From positions 43,535,159 through 43,599,158 of the forward strand of contig OX031059.1 in assembly GCA_943736015.1 (NCBI GenBank): a stretch of DNA of 64,000 nucleotides, written 5' to 3'. The position numbers were made by a program, and so were the translations under genes. The notes beneath the pieces are model-generated. The model was not told where the DNA came from and ran no database searches. It saw nothing but the letters and a program-made list of their open reading frames with translations. The stretch comes from Tridacna crocea (taxonomy: Eukaryota > Mollusca > Bivalvia > Cardiida > Cardiidae). Position 1 is the first letter of the stretch, and the number at the start of each line of letters is the position of its first letter. Shown piece by piece: positions 46,165 to 56,747 of this stretch.

Positions 46165-47741
46165 CAAGAGGGCCAAGATGGCCCTGGATCGCTCACCTGA
46201 ATTTTTGAGATGACCATAGTCTATTTTTTTTTTTGAGGTATTGAAACATTGGAACCAAATTTATAATTTTGCCAAGCAATTTTCAAACAGTCACCTGTAA
46301 AAGTCATTTCGAAATCTGACCATCAGTTTCAAAAAGAAGAATTTTTAAGAATTCTTCATTTCTGTATAAGAGCAAGTAGCCCCCATCCATGAGAGCCATG
46401 TTTCTTGATGGATCAAAATTTACGAACAAGTTTTGAAAAGGGTCACCCAAGGAACATCTCTCTGAAATAATTTCAAAATCTGACCAGGGGTTTCAGAGAA
46501 AGAGAATTTTAAAGAATTTCATCATGTCCATATAGTGCAAGTAGCCCCCATTCACAAGAGCCATGTTTCTTGATGGATCAAAATTATATGTACAGCTTTT
46601 GGAAAGGGTCCCCCAAGGAACATCTCTGTCAGATTATTTTAAAATCTGACCACAGGTTTCAGAGAAGAAGAATTTTCAAGAATTTCTTCATTTCCGTATA
46701 GTGCAAGTAGCCCCCATTCACTAGAGCCATGTTTCTTGGCCAATCAAAATTTTGCGAGCACTTTTAGAAAAGGGTCACCCAAGGAACATCTCTGTGAAAT
46801 TATTTCAAAATCTGTCCAGCCATTTTAGAGAAGAAGAATTTTCAAGAATTTCTTCATTTCTATATAGTGCAAGTAGCCCCCATTCACCAGAGCCATGTTT
46901 CTTGACCAATCAAAATTTCGCGAACAATTTTTGGAAAGGGTAACCCAAGGAACAAGTCTGTGAAATTATTTCAAAATCTAACCAGCGGTTTCTGAGAAGA
47001 AGAATTTTTAAGAATTTCTTCATTTCTGTATAGTGCAAGAAGCCCCCATTCACCAGAGCCATGTTTCTCGACAGATCAAAATTTCGCAAACAATTTTTGA
47101 AAAGGGTCATCCAAGGAACATCTCTGTGAAATTATTTTAAAATCTGACCAGCGGTTACAGAGAAGAAGAATTTTTTAGAATTTTTTCATTTCTGTACAGT
47201 GCAAGAAGCCCCCATTCACCAGAGCGATGTTTCTTGACGGATCAAAATTTCGCGAACAATTTTTGAAAAGGGTCACCTAAGGAACATCTGTGTGAAATTA
47301 TTTTAAAATCTGGCCAGCGGTTTCAGAGAAGAAGAATTTTTAAGAATTTCATCATTTCTGTATAGTGCAAGAAGCCCCCATTCACCAGAGCCATGTTTCT
47401 TGACGGATCAAAATTTCACGAACAATTTTTAAAAAGGGTCACCCAAGGAACATCTGTGTGAAATTATTTTTAAATCTGGCCAGCGGTTTCAGAGAAGAAG
47501 ATTTTTAAAGAATTTGCTAAAAAATTCCATTTCGTTGCCATGGCAACCAGAGTTTTTGACGGAATCAAATTCTGTGAACAATTTTTAAAGAGGACCTCCC
47601 AAGGAACATTCCAGCCAAGTTTGGTCCAAACCCGCCCAGCGGTTTAGGAGGAGTTGATGTTTAAAGAATTGTTGACGACGCACGACGGACACCGGGTGAT
47701 CCTAAAAGCTCCCCTTGAGCACGTTGTGCTCAGGTGAGCTA
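46165..47741 (+). mobile_element. Helitron/HINE-like element with 166-bp tandem repeats
   Basis: It begins CAAGAGGGCCAAGATGGCCC, followed by GATCGCTCACCTGA, and ends TGAGCACGTTGTGCTCAGGT followed by GAGCTA. GCTCACCTGA and TCAGGTGAGC are subterminal inverted repeats. Each end has a hairpin (GGGCCAAGATGGCCC; TGAGCACGTTGTGCTCA). The middle holds seven units of about 166 bp marked by GAGCCATGTTTCTTGA and GGGTCACCCAAGGAACATCT, with a degenerate eighth. No Rep/Hel coding is present. The insertion split repeat B between AGAA and AAAATGAC with no target duplication, as Helitrons and Helentrons do. Confidence 0.7.
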
Positions 47742-47828
47742 AAAATGACAATAGCAGAAAGTTTCGAGCCAGGTAAGATTACGCGGACTACACAGGCTGA
47801 CCCGAGTCGATACTTTTTGCAGTTGCAT
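47742..47828 (+). repeat. Dispersed repeat B, copy 2, right half
   Basis: Resumes with GCAGAAAGTTTCGAGCCAGG and GCTGACCCGAGTCGATACTT, then GCATTAA. A third, diverged copy is at 58730-58872. Confidence 0.55.
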
Positions 47829-47921
47829 TAACCCTTTCCCAAACAATTCCTGGATTTTACGGGTCTGGAATCGTAGCCTTTTGAAAACATTGTGGAAAAA
47901 GGAGAAAATGCTGGTAACCAG
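47828..47921. mobile_element. pB MITE, truncated copy 11
   Basis: Begins TTAACCCTTTCCCAAACAAT and runs to the middle of the palindrome (AATGCTGGTAACCAG), where it stops abruptly. A break at the palindrome centre is the expected outcome of a hairpin-mediated deletion. Confidence 0.75.
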
Positions 47922-48538
47922 ACTGAAATAATACACCTACTCTTCATAACGGCTCAAATCTTACATAAATGGAACAAATGATTTGATTCTGGGGTGGGTT
48001 CAGGACGATGACTGGAGAAGTAACGACAGTTAACGCGTCTGAAATGTACAGCATACACAGAATCTGCCATCGCCAATAACCGGCACCCCACCTCCCCCCT
48101 ACAACGACATTTATCCTGTTTGGTTAAGTTGGTCAACAGAAGAAGCTGTTCTTTTGGAAAGTAATTGTTAATTTCAAATGTATACAACAGCCCTTATACT
48201 ATTCATCTGGTACTGGACTTTGCAGACTAAGGCCATACTGTAAAGGCATAAAGGTCTCTGTTCTTTAGGCGAAGGTTAGCATCGGTCGCTGTTAGAACAG
48301 CATGTCTATGAAAATAAGAGATGAGGCTCACGAGCGATTTGGTCATATTTAAGAGCGACTTATAAGGTTCGCAAAGTGATTAATCTGAGGACAGTCAATA
48401 ATATCTTGAACTGAAAATATCATGAATGTTGCTTTGAGCGAAAATACCATTATTTAAGCGTATTGATTTTCATCATAAATGTGAGTTGCTCAAATGTCAA
48501 ATGGATTTACATAATGAACCATACTTCCCCCCTCGCGC
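47922..48538. other. No gene recognised
   Basis: A 77-codon minus frame (47954-48187) is unremarkable. Confidence 0.4.
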
Positions 48539-48566
48539 AATGTCTGTCTGTCTGTCTGTCTGTCTC
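48539..48566. repeat. (TCTG)n microsatellite
   Basis: About seven tandem TCTG units with no interruptions. Confidence 0.9.
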
Positions 48567-49132
48567 TGAAAAGTGACCTAAGAAAAACGCGGTTTTAAAC
48601 TGAATTTAGTGTTTAACTTAATTTAGTGTAGATCTCTATTTTTGTATAGCGTGATAAGGGGTTTTTTAATACCTAGAGCCATGAAAACAAAAAAGTTCTC
48701 TTCATTCCTTAAATGAAACAATAACGCTGTCCATGGATGTCAATAATACGCTGCGAAAAAAGGTCGATTAATGCTGGTTAACAGACTTATCTATTTTTGC
48801 CGACAATGATTCCTAAAATCATCATCTTTTTCATCTTGCTTTGTAAAGTGAACTTGAAAACATTTTGTAGTTCACTGTCAGTTAAAATTAATTACATCTC
48901 CTGGTTTGCTTTTAATTTAAAAGTCTTGCAAATATCGGAGAGTATAGATCAAAGATCAGACTTAAAGACTACACGTTTAATCCAGACTGAGTTTGATTTT
49001 ATTACACTTGAACCCAAAATGGGCGTTTAAAGTTTATCACTGACTGTCTTTGATAAACCATAATCAAAATAAAGGCTGTCTCTTTGACACAATGCAGTCC
49101 ATAGAGTAAAAACATATACGCGAGGAGCTTTT
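48567..49132. other. No gene recognised; repeat fragment
   Basis: ACAAAAAAGTTCTCTTCATT and CCTTAAATGAAACAA at about 48682-48724 match a stretch at 58690-58730, so it is a dispersed repeat fragment. The 77-codon plus frame at 48797-49030 has no recognised domain. Confidence 0.35.
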
Positions 49133-49266
49133 TCATCCAATGAAAAGACCTACTGAGCTCAAATCTAATGGTTTATTCGCTAAGATGTGAAACAGATATA
49201 GGAATGCAAGGAGCAATGATAATACTGCCGGCAAGTCTTGAGCAGTCAGTTCTTGATCTACATCGT
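49133..49266 (-). CDS. Candidate 3' terminal exon, product unknown
   Basis: The minus strand shows a good acceptor (GTGTGTGTGTTTTTCAG) followed by an open frame DVDQELTAQDLPAVLSLLLA, then FLYLFHILANK and a TGA stop at 49133-49135. The hydrophobic middle could be a membrane segment. A second frame is also open (CRSRTDCSRLAGSIIIAP), ending at 49173. The phase joins to the small candidate exon at 50337-50369 in either frame. No family is recognised and no polyadenylation signal is evident. It could be non-coding or chance. Confidence 0.25.
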
Positions 49267-50336
49267 CTGAAAAACACACACACGCTCATTTTATCATGCT
49301 GATTTAAACAGCCAAGTCATGGTAAAGTAAAGAGTTTCGATGACGCGCAAAAAAAAAAAGAACATTTTTCATCTGATATTGACATATCGAGTTGACAGGC
49401 TTATGAATAATCATTGATAAACATAGTCCGCGGATCAACCACATTCATAAAATCTATAAGTTGATTAGTCAGGACAAAATATACTGTTTACCCTATTTCA
49501 CACACACACACTTACAAATACATCGAGACATCTTTTTCGTTTCATCTTCCAAACCGTGTGTAAAAAATTCGCATCATAATTTTTTCACAAAATTGTATTC
49601 ATTTATTGATATGGCAGTGTTTGAGCAAGAAATCAACTTAAAAATCGCATATATTATGGTATTAGATTCACTATCTAGTACCATACAATCCCGAATTATC
49701 ACGACCTTGAGAAAGTAAACTTATGAAAACACTACTTGAAAAGAAAAAGTGCTGGAAGCACTGATGGCTAAGGGCAAGTGGTAAGTACATATGCTAACCG
49801 CAGTTTGTATTCAATCATGAACTATCCATTTAAAAAGTTTTTAAAAAATGTGTACTGCTGCCTTGTTTTTATTATGCTTGTCTAAATGCCGAGATGTAGC
49901 GAGTGGATGCATCCACATTCTGCATCAACAAGAATTAGACACACCATTCTTTCTATGCGCTCATTGCATTTTATGTAGCCCAGATCCATAGCAATACTAG
50001 TAGTAGTTCCAATGATTTCCATAAATTTTGAATGAGGAAATTAAAAAAAAAAACGTAGGAAATGCATTTCATGTAAAGCAGCAAACATAATTCTGTGCGA
50101 TTGGAAAAAAATGTTTCACACCGTATTAGTTCTATGTATCAGTATTAAATAGTTCAAGTTTGCAGTGTGAAAAGTTGTTTTTTTTCTTTTCCTTTTAACA
50201 ATCCAATTATTTTGTTCTTCCTTTTTTATCTTTAGAAAAAAAAAGACCAGAGCACTGCATGTAGATATCAATACTGGGCTGAAGTTGCTTTTTGTGAAAA
50301 CTAAGTCGAAAAATGGGAAAACATTTAGGTGGTTAC
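49267..50336. other. No gene recognised (possible intron)
   Basis: If the flanking candidate exons are real this is their intron on the minus strand. The 85-codon plus frame at 49461-49718 has no recognised domain. Confidence 0.3.
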
Positions 50337-50369
50337 CTGCTCCTGTTGCATGGGTTGTCTTTATGATAG
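50337..50369 (-). CDS. Candidate 33-nt microexon
   Basis: On the minus strand, GCTAGTTGTTAG| then 33 nt then |GTAACC. Frames read IIKTTHATGA or YHKDNPCNRS. It is phase-compatible with 49133-49266 in both and with 52064-52106 in the second. Very short, so weak evidence by itself. Confidence 0.18.
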
Positions 50370-50459
50370 CTAACAACTAGCCCAAGTTTAAGGTAAATAT
50401 GATAGTCAACAACCACTTTAGGTTTGAAGTAATGTCATTTTTTTGTGAAAAATGATACT

Positions 50460-50960
50460 TTTTTCCACGACAACACTGACGGTACAAGGGCTATCTATGA
50501 AAACATCCGTATGTTTTCGACGAGTACAGTCCGATTGACTTTCAACTTGGCAATTGTGTTTGTTGCAACAATACGGAGTGCAGTGCAAAAGAACCGTAAC
50601 TCTACCACATGCTGTTGGGTTATTTCCCTTTGATCGCCATTTTAACAGCATTTTCTGCTTGTCCGGTGCATACCTTTGTCGTCTCTGGTCCGATTGACTT
50701 GAAACTTGGCATTTGTGTGTGTTGCAATGATACGGAGTGCAGTGCGAAAAAAACGTAACTCTACTTCATGCTGTCTTTGAGTTATTTCCCTTTGATCATA
50801 ATTTTTACAGCATTTTCTGCTTGTCTGGAATGTAACTTTGTCATTTTCAGTCTAAACATCTTCAATTTTGGTATGCATGATTGTTGAAAAATTATGGAGT
50901 GCAGTGCATAGGAATCATAGTCTGCTGCACTGCTATTTTCCTATACCTGCCCTTTACGAT
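50460..50960. repeat. Tandem repeat, ~165-bp unit, three copies
   Basis: The landmarks GGAGTGCAGTGC (near 50575, 50735 and 50897), TTATTTCCCTTTGATC and ACAGCATTTTCTGCTTGTC repeat in order, with divergence rising towards the right end. A related fragment (ACGACAGGGCTATCACC) lies near 57288. It may be the tandem core of another Helitron-like element; no termini are clear. Confidence 0.7.
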
Positions 50961-51019
50961 TAGTATTCCCCCTTGACAACTGGCGGTGTGACGGGCGTAT
51001 CTTGCGACAATTTGCATCT

Positions 51020-51142
51020 CTTGTTCACTACAATATTTTTTACCCTTTCAAAACCCAAGTTAATCATTTCAGCCAGGATTGAATTGTTGTCTGCAAATGC
51101 TTTTAATTTTGAACGATTCAAAAAACTTGCCACGCGGTAAGC
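51020..51142. mobile_element. pB MITE, right-half remnant
   Basis: TTTTTTACCCTTTCAAAACC, GATTGAATTGTTGTCTGCAA and CTTGCCACGCGGTAAGCC follow the family's right half. The terminus is lost. Confidence 0.5.
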
Positions 51143-52063
51143 CGATTTAAATCTTAATAGCCATTTATAACTCGAAATGGTTTTAAGTTATGATCAGAAC
51201 CTCAACACATAAATTTTCTTCTCAAATCATGACGCCGTAGCAATTTTACAACTGCTATTTTGTTAGGCTCAACAAACTGGAAATTGCAATGGGACGGAAT
51301 AAAGCAATTAAACACATTTCAGTCGGCAGACGAAATTTCTCCTCTACCGGCATTCTACTGCTGACAACTTTATAAGGAGAAAAAGAAACTACCCGTACTA
51401 AGCATTTACTTCTTTCGCTGCGACGTTTTTAAGGATTTTTTTTGTCATAAGTTGTATAAGTTCATCATATTTTACCAGGCTGCTTTTAAAGCGGCTTAAT
51501 ACAAAATTTATTTCAGATGGCGCTGGGGTAATATGCTGTTACGTATTAGACAACTGCTTGCAAATGGCTCAAAGTTCGTAAAAGATATAAAGGAGGAAAA
51601 TCGAATTCAGTTGTGCCGGGAGACTTGTTGGCGGACCGGCATTGTTTCCAGCTCGAAAGCTCGCTTGTAAACATCACGAATTTTATTTCATCACGCCATT
51701 ACGAATCTCCGTCGTTAAACACAGACTTTCGTCATGGCAACATTTTCACTATGCCCCGATGGCTTCCGTATTGGAACATGAAAACCTTAAAGATTTCAAT
51801 CAATATCGTTTGCAATTGAAGAAAATTTTCATATTATGATTGAAAAGGGAATTGGACAGGCCGCATATTTCACACGATCTCAACGGTTTATTAAAAGATT
51901 TCAACGTAATATTTTTTAATCAATTGTAAACAGGCCTAGGATGGAAATGCGGGTTATAAGTGCACATGTAGTGTCAAACCTAACAGGCAGGGGATATTTC
52001 TTCTTTTGCATTACCTCGCTTTGTACGTAAAAAAATCTGGTGAATTTGTGAACAGTGACTTAC
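51143..52063. other. No gene recognised
   Basis: Two overlapping plus frames (51613-51839, 65-68 codons) read the same bases in different phases. Neither shows a known motif. Confidence 0.35.
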
Positions 52064-52106
52064 CTAAGGACACATGGTAATGAGAATCTCAGTAAACCTA
52101 TGCCGA
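52064..52106 (-). CDS. Candidate small exon
   Basis: On the minus strand, acceptor TAATCTACAAG| and a consensus donor CTTAG|GTAAGT enclose 43 nt with one useful frame, GIGLLRFSLPCVL. It joins in phase to the 50337-50369 microexon. The donor is the strongest part of the evidence. Confidence 0.2.
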
Positions 52107-52148
52107 CTTGTAGATTAAAGTATTGCATAAAATCGCAATATATGTATG

Positions 52149-52341
52149 CAGAGCTCCAGATAAGAAAGAGTAGTGGTAGTCTAAATCCATAAGTTCTCTT
52201 CAAAACCCTATGTTTTGGGTACTCATTTAGAATCGTCTTGACAAGACAATTCTAATGAGTACCCACAACATAGGTTTTAGTTGAGAATATCTGATACTTT
52301 CAATTTTGAAATAAAAATTACTCCCTCTATCTGGAGCTCTG
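52149..52341. mobile_element. Palindromic MITE, ~193 bp
   Basis: Outer ends are GCAGAGCTCCAGATA and TATCTGGAGCTCTG. The inner palindrome joins ACCCTATGTTTTGGGTACTC and its complement around TCGTCTTGACAAGAC. The outer arms are looser than the core. No second copy is seen in this window. Confidence 0.75.
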
Positions 52342-52564
52342 ATGTATTTATAGGATTCATTGCAAAGGTTCCTGGGGACTATGAAACAATGGACAGGGGT
52401 TGTGCTCTCTGAAGAAAAGGTGTTTAATGCATTTACAAAATATGTCTCATGGTTTAGATTATTTTCAATTAAAATGGGTCTATCTTACATGACATGCTAC
52501 AAGCGAAAATTCTGAGACGACAGTTATTTTCTCTCTCACACGAGGACGATGTTTCGACGGCTAT

Positions 52565-53017
52565 TGTTATGAACCAAGCGTAACGAGAAAGAAAACCAGC
52601 AACAAGCCTTTCACAAGTAACAATTAGGTTAAAAATCACAAGAAGAATGAAATTTCTTGTTCCTAAAACCTGAATTACCAATAGTTCTAACTTGCATATA
52701 GATATGAGCAACCCGTTTAAAAGTAAAGTAATTCCAACTTTAAGACCTATATCCAAAGTTAAATTCAATTCTTCTCACTCATTCTGTATACTCAAGGTCA
52801 CAAGTCTAACTTCAAAATCTAATATCACTTAGTTACTCACTGATATTTATATCAGCTTGGAAAATTCTAGATAAGTCTTTTCTAGAAAGATGACATCATG
52901 GACTGGTAGACAGCTTGTTTATAAACAACCTGTTCTAAAAATAACTATAATAGTAAAACAAATAAATGTTCCTCATGTGTCTAAGAATATGTAACTGTTT
53001 ATCCTATCTACATAACA
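52565..53017 (-). mobile_element. 3' LTR of a Ty3/Gypsy-type element
   Basis: On the minus strand it begins TGTTATGTAG-type (TGTTATGTAGATAGGATAA) and ends TTGGTTCATAACA, so the ends are the short inverted TGTTATG/CATAACA. A TATA-like GCTGATATAAATATC lies within. It is adjacent to a polypurine tract on its 5' side. A homologous LTR in the opposite orientation is at 54019-54596. Confidence 0.8.
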
Positions 53018-53030
53018 CTTCCCCTCCTAA
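53018..53030 (-). promoter_or_regulatory. Polypurine tract
   Basis: On the minus strand AGGAGGGGAAG abuts TGTTATG, the first bases of the 3' LTR. This is the expected plus-strand primer of an LTR retroelement and fixes its orientation as minus. Confidence 0.75.
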
Positions 53031-53219
53031 AGGAAATGGAAGTTTTAAGAAGTAAAACTTTCTTTTTTTCGAAGATAGAAAACATCATTACAAATAAAAT
53101 ACACACGAAAAGATATTATACATAAAGACAAATGGTACTAGTTAAACTCTAGACAAAATCCACTGTTAATAAGATTAATTGTTAAATTGGCGTTAGTCAG
53201 TTTGTTAAAAAAAATTCTC

Positions 53220-53830
53220 TGATAGTCTTTAGATGTTCGTCTCAATTATCGCTGTGAATGATTACATCATCGATGTGGGCCCTACACTCATCCAATCCAG
53301 ATATTATGTTGATTAGACGTTGGAATATTGCTGGCGAGTTTTTTCATCCCAGAAGGCATAAATTTGTACTGATGAAGGAGTTACAAAAGCTGGTATCTCT
53401 TTAGCTCTTTCAGAGAGAGGAATGTGCCAAAATCCTTTTAGGAGATCAAATTTGGTTACATATTTTGCATGACCAATTTTGTCAATATAGTCGTCTACTC
53501 TTTGCACTAGAAACGAATCAGTCTTGGTCACAGTATTTTTTCTACAGTCAGCGCACATACGAAAAGTTCGATTGCTTTTGGTATAAGAATACTGGGAGAA
53601 CTCCATTCACTTTGACTAGGTTCATTAAAGTCATTGTCCAAAAGATACTTGATTTCCACTCTTAAGATGCTCCAGTTTCATGGGATTTATTCGATATGAA
53701 TGTTGTTTCACTGGTTTTGAATGTTCAATATCTGCATCATAGTATATTGTATCTGTCCGTGTTTAAACTTGGGGAACAAGTGCTCATATTCAGAAATTAA
53801 CTTTCGCAATTCATCTTTTTGATTTTTGTC
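53220..53830 (-). pseudogene. Reverse transcriptase remnant, Ty3/Gypsy type
   Basis: The minus strand carries RT landmarks in order across frameshifts: DELRKLISEYEHLFPKF, YLLDNDFNEPSQSEWSSP, NRTFRMCADCRKNTVTKTDS, then VTKFDLLKGFWHIPLSERA (motif A region) and AFVTP. After a frameshift near 53345 come FQRLINIISGLDE and the catalytic HIDDVIIHSD (motif C, IDD in place of the usual Y-x-DD). Known Gypsy RTs continue through thumb and RNase H for several hundred residues. Here only about 200 bp separate the IDD motif from the polypurine tract, so thumb and RNase H are deleted. It is inactive. Confidence 0.85.
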
Positions 53831-54018
53831 TGAATGTTAAAGTTTATCTAAATTTCTTGAAATGTCAGAATTATGAAGTTTTGAACAAATAGGTTTAGAC
53901 TTATCAGAGTTCATATCTTCACAATTAATGTCTTCAGGGTCAATGTGATTTTGATCTTTAAGGGACTGAGGAAACTACATTTATTGTTGAAATATTTGAA
54001 TTATCCCTATCAACATAT

Positions 54019-54596
54019 TGTTATGTAGATAGGATATACAGTGACCTGTTTTCAGAATATTCTAGGAACATGAAGAACATGTATTGGTTTTTCCATTGTG
54101 GTTATTTTTAGAAACAGATCGTTAGTATACAAACTGTTTACTAATCCATGTCATCTTTCTAGAAAAGACTAATCTAGAATTTTCCAAGCCAATATAAACA
54201 GGAGTGACTTACTTGGTGATTTTGGGATTTTGTAGTCAGACTTGTGGCTTTGTGGATACAGAATTAGTGAAAAGTGTTGGGTTTAACTTGGGATTTACAT
54301 CTTTAAGTTGGAGTTATCTTTTTATCAAACGGGTTGCTCATACCTACTTGCAAGTTAAATTATTGTTAATTTAGGTACTAGAAACCAGAAATTTCATTCT
54401 TTTTATTATCTAAACATAATTCTTAGTTTTGAGGAACCTATTTTATTTCTTGTTCTAAGATTACAATTGACAGAATTTCATTCAAACCGAACTCTTATTG
54501 TAATCTTTTGTCTTTGTTCATAAATAAATATTGATAATTGTTAAAGGGTTATTGCTGGTTTTCTTTCTCGTTACGTTTGGATCGTATATTCTTTTA
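54019..54596 (+). mobile_element. Opposite-strand LTR, probable solo LTR
   Basis: TGTTATGTAGATAGGATATA at the left, then segments in the same order as the minus-strand LTR (GTTATTTTTAGAA, CATCTTTCTAGAAAAGAC, CTAGAATTTTCCAAGC, CGGGTTGCTCATA), ending TTTCTCGTTACGTTTGGATC. It carries TATAAA (CCAATATAAACAGG) and AATAAA signals. It has about 125 bp more than the 3' LTR near its end. It lacks an adjacent polypurine tract, so it reads as a separate insertion between the integrase and RT parts of the minus-strand element. Confidence 0.7.
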
Positions 54597-54599
54597 TCT

Positions 54600-55660
54600 A
54601 TGGCACAAATACTTTTGCCTTCGCCTGTTAGGAGTTGTTGTCACATAATTTAAGAGACTGACCTTTTTGTCTACAGATTGAGGATCAAAATATGCCTAGG
54701 CGCCTACCTGGAAATGGTAGAAGAGCTAAAACTATACTCGTATCTCCAGGTTTAAAATTTCTTTCTTTAGTATTTTTGTCATATCTTTCTTTCATTTTAC
54801 ATTGAACTTTCTCTAAATTTGATTTTGCAACCTCGCAAGCTTTGAATAATAAAGACAAAATACTAAAGTAAATTTAAAGGAGAGTGTTATTGTGAAAAAA
54901 ATGTTTCTTTTAAAAGTTTCAAAGGTCCACTAACTGTGTGGCCAAAAGGACTAAAATCAAGCGATTCTGGTACAGACTTCCTTACTGCAAAGGGTAAAAG
55001 AGGTATACCTCCATCCCAATCCTTTTGTGTGCCATATTTTCAAGGTCTGATGTAAACGTTCAAGGGCATCTTGGCTATCGGGTGATATGCAGATGACCTA
55101 TATTGTTTAATTTCCAACTCATGCATCACTTGCTGAAAACCTCCAGATATATATTTGACCCTTGATCGGACTGAACAGATTTAGGAAGTTCTACCAAAGT
55201 AAAAAAATCACTAAAGCTTTGACAGTTGTATTAGATTTTATATTTCCTAACGGTATTGCTTCAGGAAAACGGGTTGAAGCACACATAATAGTCAAAAGGT
55301 ATTCATTGCAAGTCTTAGTTTTTGGCAATGGACCTACACAATCAATTATGATCTTGGTAAAAGGTTCATCAAATGCAGAGATGAGCTGTAGTTTAACCTT
55401 AGGTATGATCTTATTGGGTTTGCCTACCATTTGACAGGTATGACTACAAAAATATGATACATCTGTTTTTAAACCAGGCCAATAAAAATAGTTAAGATTT
55501 TTTTATAGGTTTTATTGATAACTAAATGACCTGGCATAGGTGTTTCATGAGCTAAGCTTAATATTTCTAATCTATAAGATTTAGGAACAACTGCTTGATA
55601 ATTGAAAGCCCATTCATCTTCAACAGAGACCTCAGTAGGGCGGCACTTTCTCATTTAAAT
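54600..55660 (-). pseudogene. Integrase remnant, Gmr1-like Ty3/Gypsy
   Basis: From high to low coordinates the minus strand gives an HHCC zinc-binding part (LAHETPMPGHL, then FCSHTCQMVGK). A core follows with the first Asp in IIIDCVGPLPKTKTCNEYLL, the second in SVQSDQGSN and the Glu in DSQDALERLHQT. A C-terminal part reads MKERYDKNTKERNFKPGD and LALLPFPGRRLG. All catalytic residues can be seen, but the frame is broken by several shifts and stops. The integrase lies upstream of the RT, unlike most Ty3/Gypsy elements. Known Gmr1-like elements have this order. Confidence 0.85.
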
Positions 55661-56099
55661 TCCATGTTTTATATGAAATCAGACGGGTTCCTGTGAAAGA
55701 TTGGCCTCACTAACAGCTTTTGGGAATAAAGGTGCTATTTTTGGATCATTCAGTTGATCTTTACTTAATTTTGACCTTGATCGTGATCATGGCCTTCTTT
55801 AACTAATGGTGAAGATATATAATCAAATTCTGATGAATATTTAAAATTTGTCTGTCTTTCAGACGAATTTTGTGAAATAGACCTCTTAATTTTATTTTTA
55901 AATACATGACCCAACAACTTCATTAGATAAGTCGTTATAAGACTAGCTCTAGTAACTGCACATGACGGGTAATGGTCAGGAATTCTTTTAGTCAGGATCG
56001 AGTCACTGATCCAAGGTGTGTCAGTTACAAGTGGGTTAGCGATTATCTTATCTCTGCCTAACTCATTGCCTTATAGAAAATGAATATCTTTAAAAGATT
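55661..56099 (-). pseudogene. Degraded pol segment between protease and integrase
   Basis: On the minus strand, pieces such as GRDKIIANPLVTDTPWISDS, ITTYLMKLLGHVFK and SALLRSLLKMNGLSI are readable between stops. I cannot place them in a named domain beyond their position between protease and integrase. Confidence 0.5.
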
Positions 56100-56300
56100 T
56101 TTTAATTTCATTAAGTCTAAAGACACATAAATGTCATGAAGCGGAACATTAACAAATCCACATTCTACGCACTGAAAGAGGACACTTGTCCCAGACGAAG
56201 TCTTCTCAGAAAAAGGCGGGTAATCTACTGAAATAAGAGATTGAGAAGCTGCAGTATCACGTAAAATATTAAAAGGGATTGACTAGGCAAAATCATTTTT
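56100..56300 (-). pseudogene. Retroviral-type aspartic protease remnant
   Basis: The minus strand reads ILRDTAASQSLISVDY near 56221-56275, matching the Asp-Thr-Gly-Ala active-site loop of retroelement proteases but with Ala in place of Gly. It is followed by FSEKTSSGTSVLFQCVECGF-like sequence. Frame breaks follow. Position after Gag and before integrase supports the call. Confidence 0.6.
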
Positions 56301-56439
56301 AGTGACACAAAACCATCTTACAAGGAGAGTCCATAAGTCCCCTTAACAGTATCAGTCTCAGGTATTTTGGACTGAACAACGATTTGGTAAAACATGACTG
56401 AGGTGTAGACTTTAATAAAGTTACGCATGAAGGCTGAAA

Positions 56440-56720
56440 ACTTTCTTGTTTTTTTTTCCGTTTTTTCTTTTTAAACAGGATATTCAAAAATAATATGACC
56501 AAATTCTTTGCAATTAATTACAACTGGATCGGGGTCGGGGATTTTGACCCTTTGGCTTCATAAGGAGACTTTGGTTTTGGACTATTCTAATTGGAATTGT
56601 CATTATGTTGACTAAAGTAAAATTTGGTGTAGGACTAGTAGGTGAATAAAATGGTTTTCCAGAGTTTGATTTATTCATGAAAGAGACCTTATGCGTCAAG
56701 GCAAAGTTGACTTCCAAAAA
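56440..56720 (-). pseudogene. Gag C-terminal region with decayed zinc knuckle
   Basis: On the minus strand NCKEFGHIIFEYPV resembles a CCHC knuckle whose last Cys is now Tyr. Upstream is a Pro/Ser-rich linker (KPFYSPTSPTPNF) typical of the segment between capsid and nucleocapsid. Confidence 0.55.
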
Positions 56721-56747
56721 AGCTGCTTAATCGAAAGTTTCAACTCC

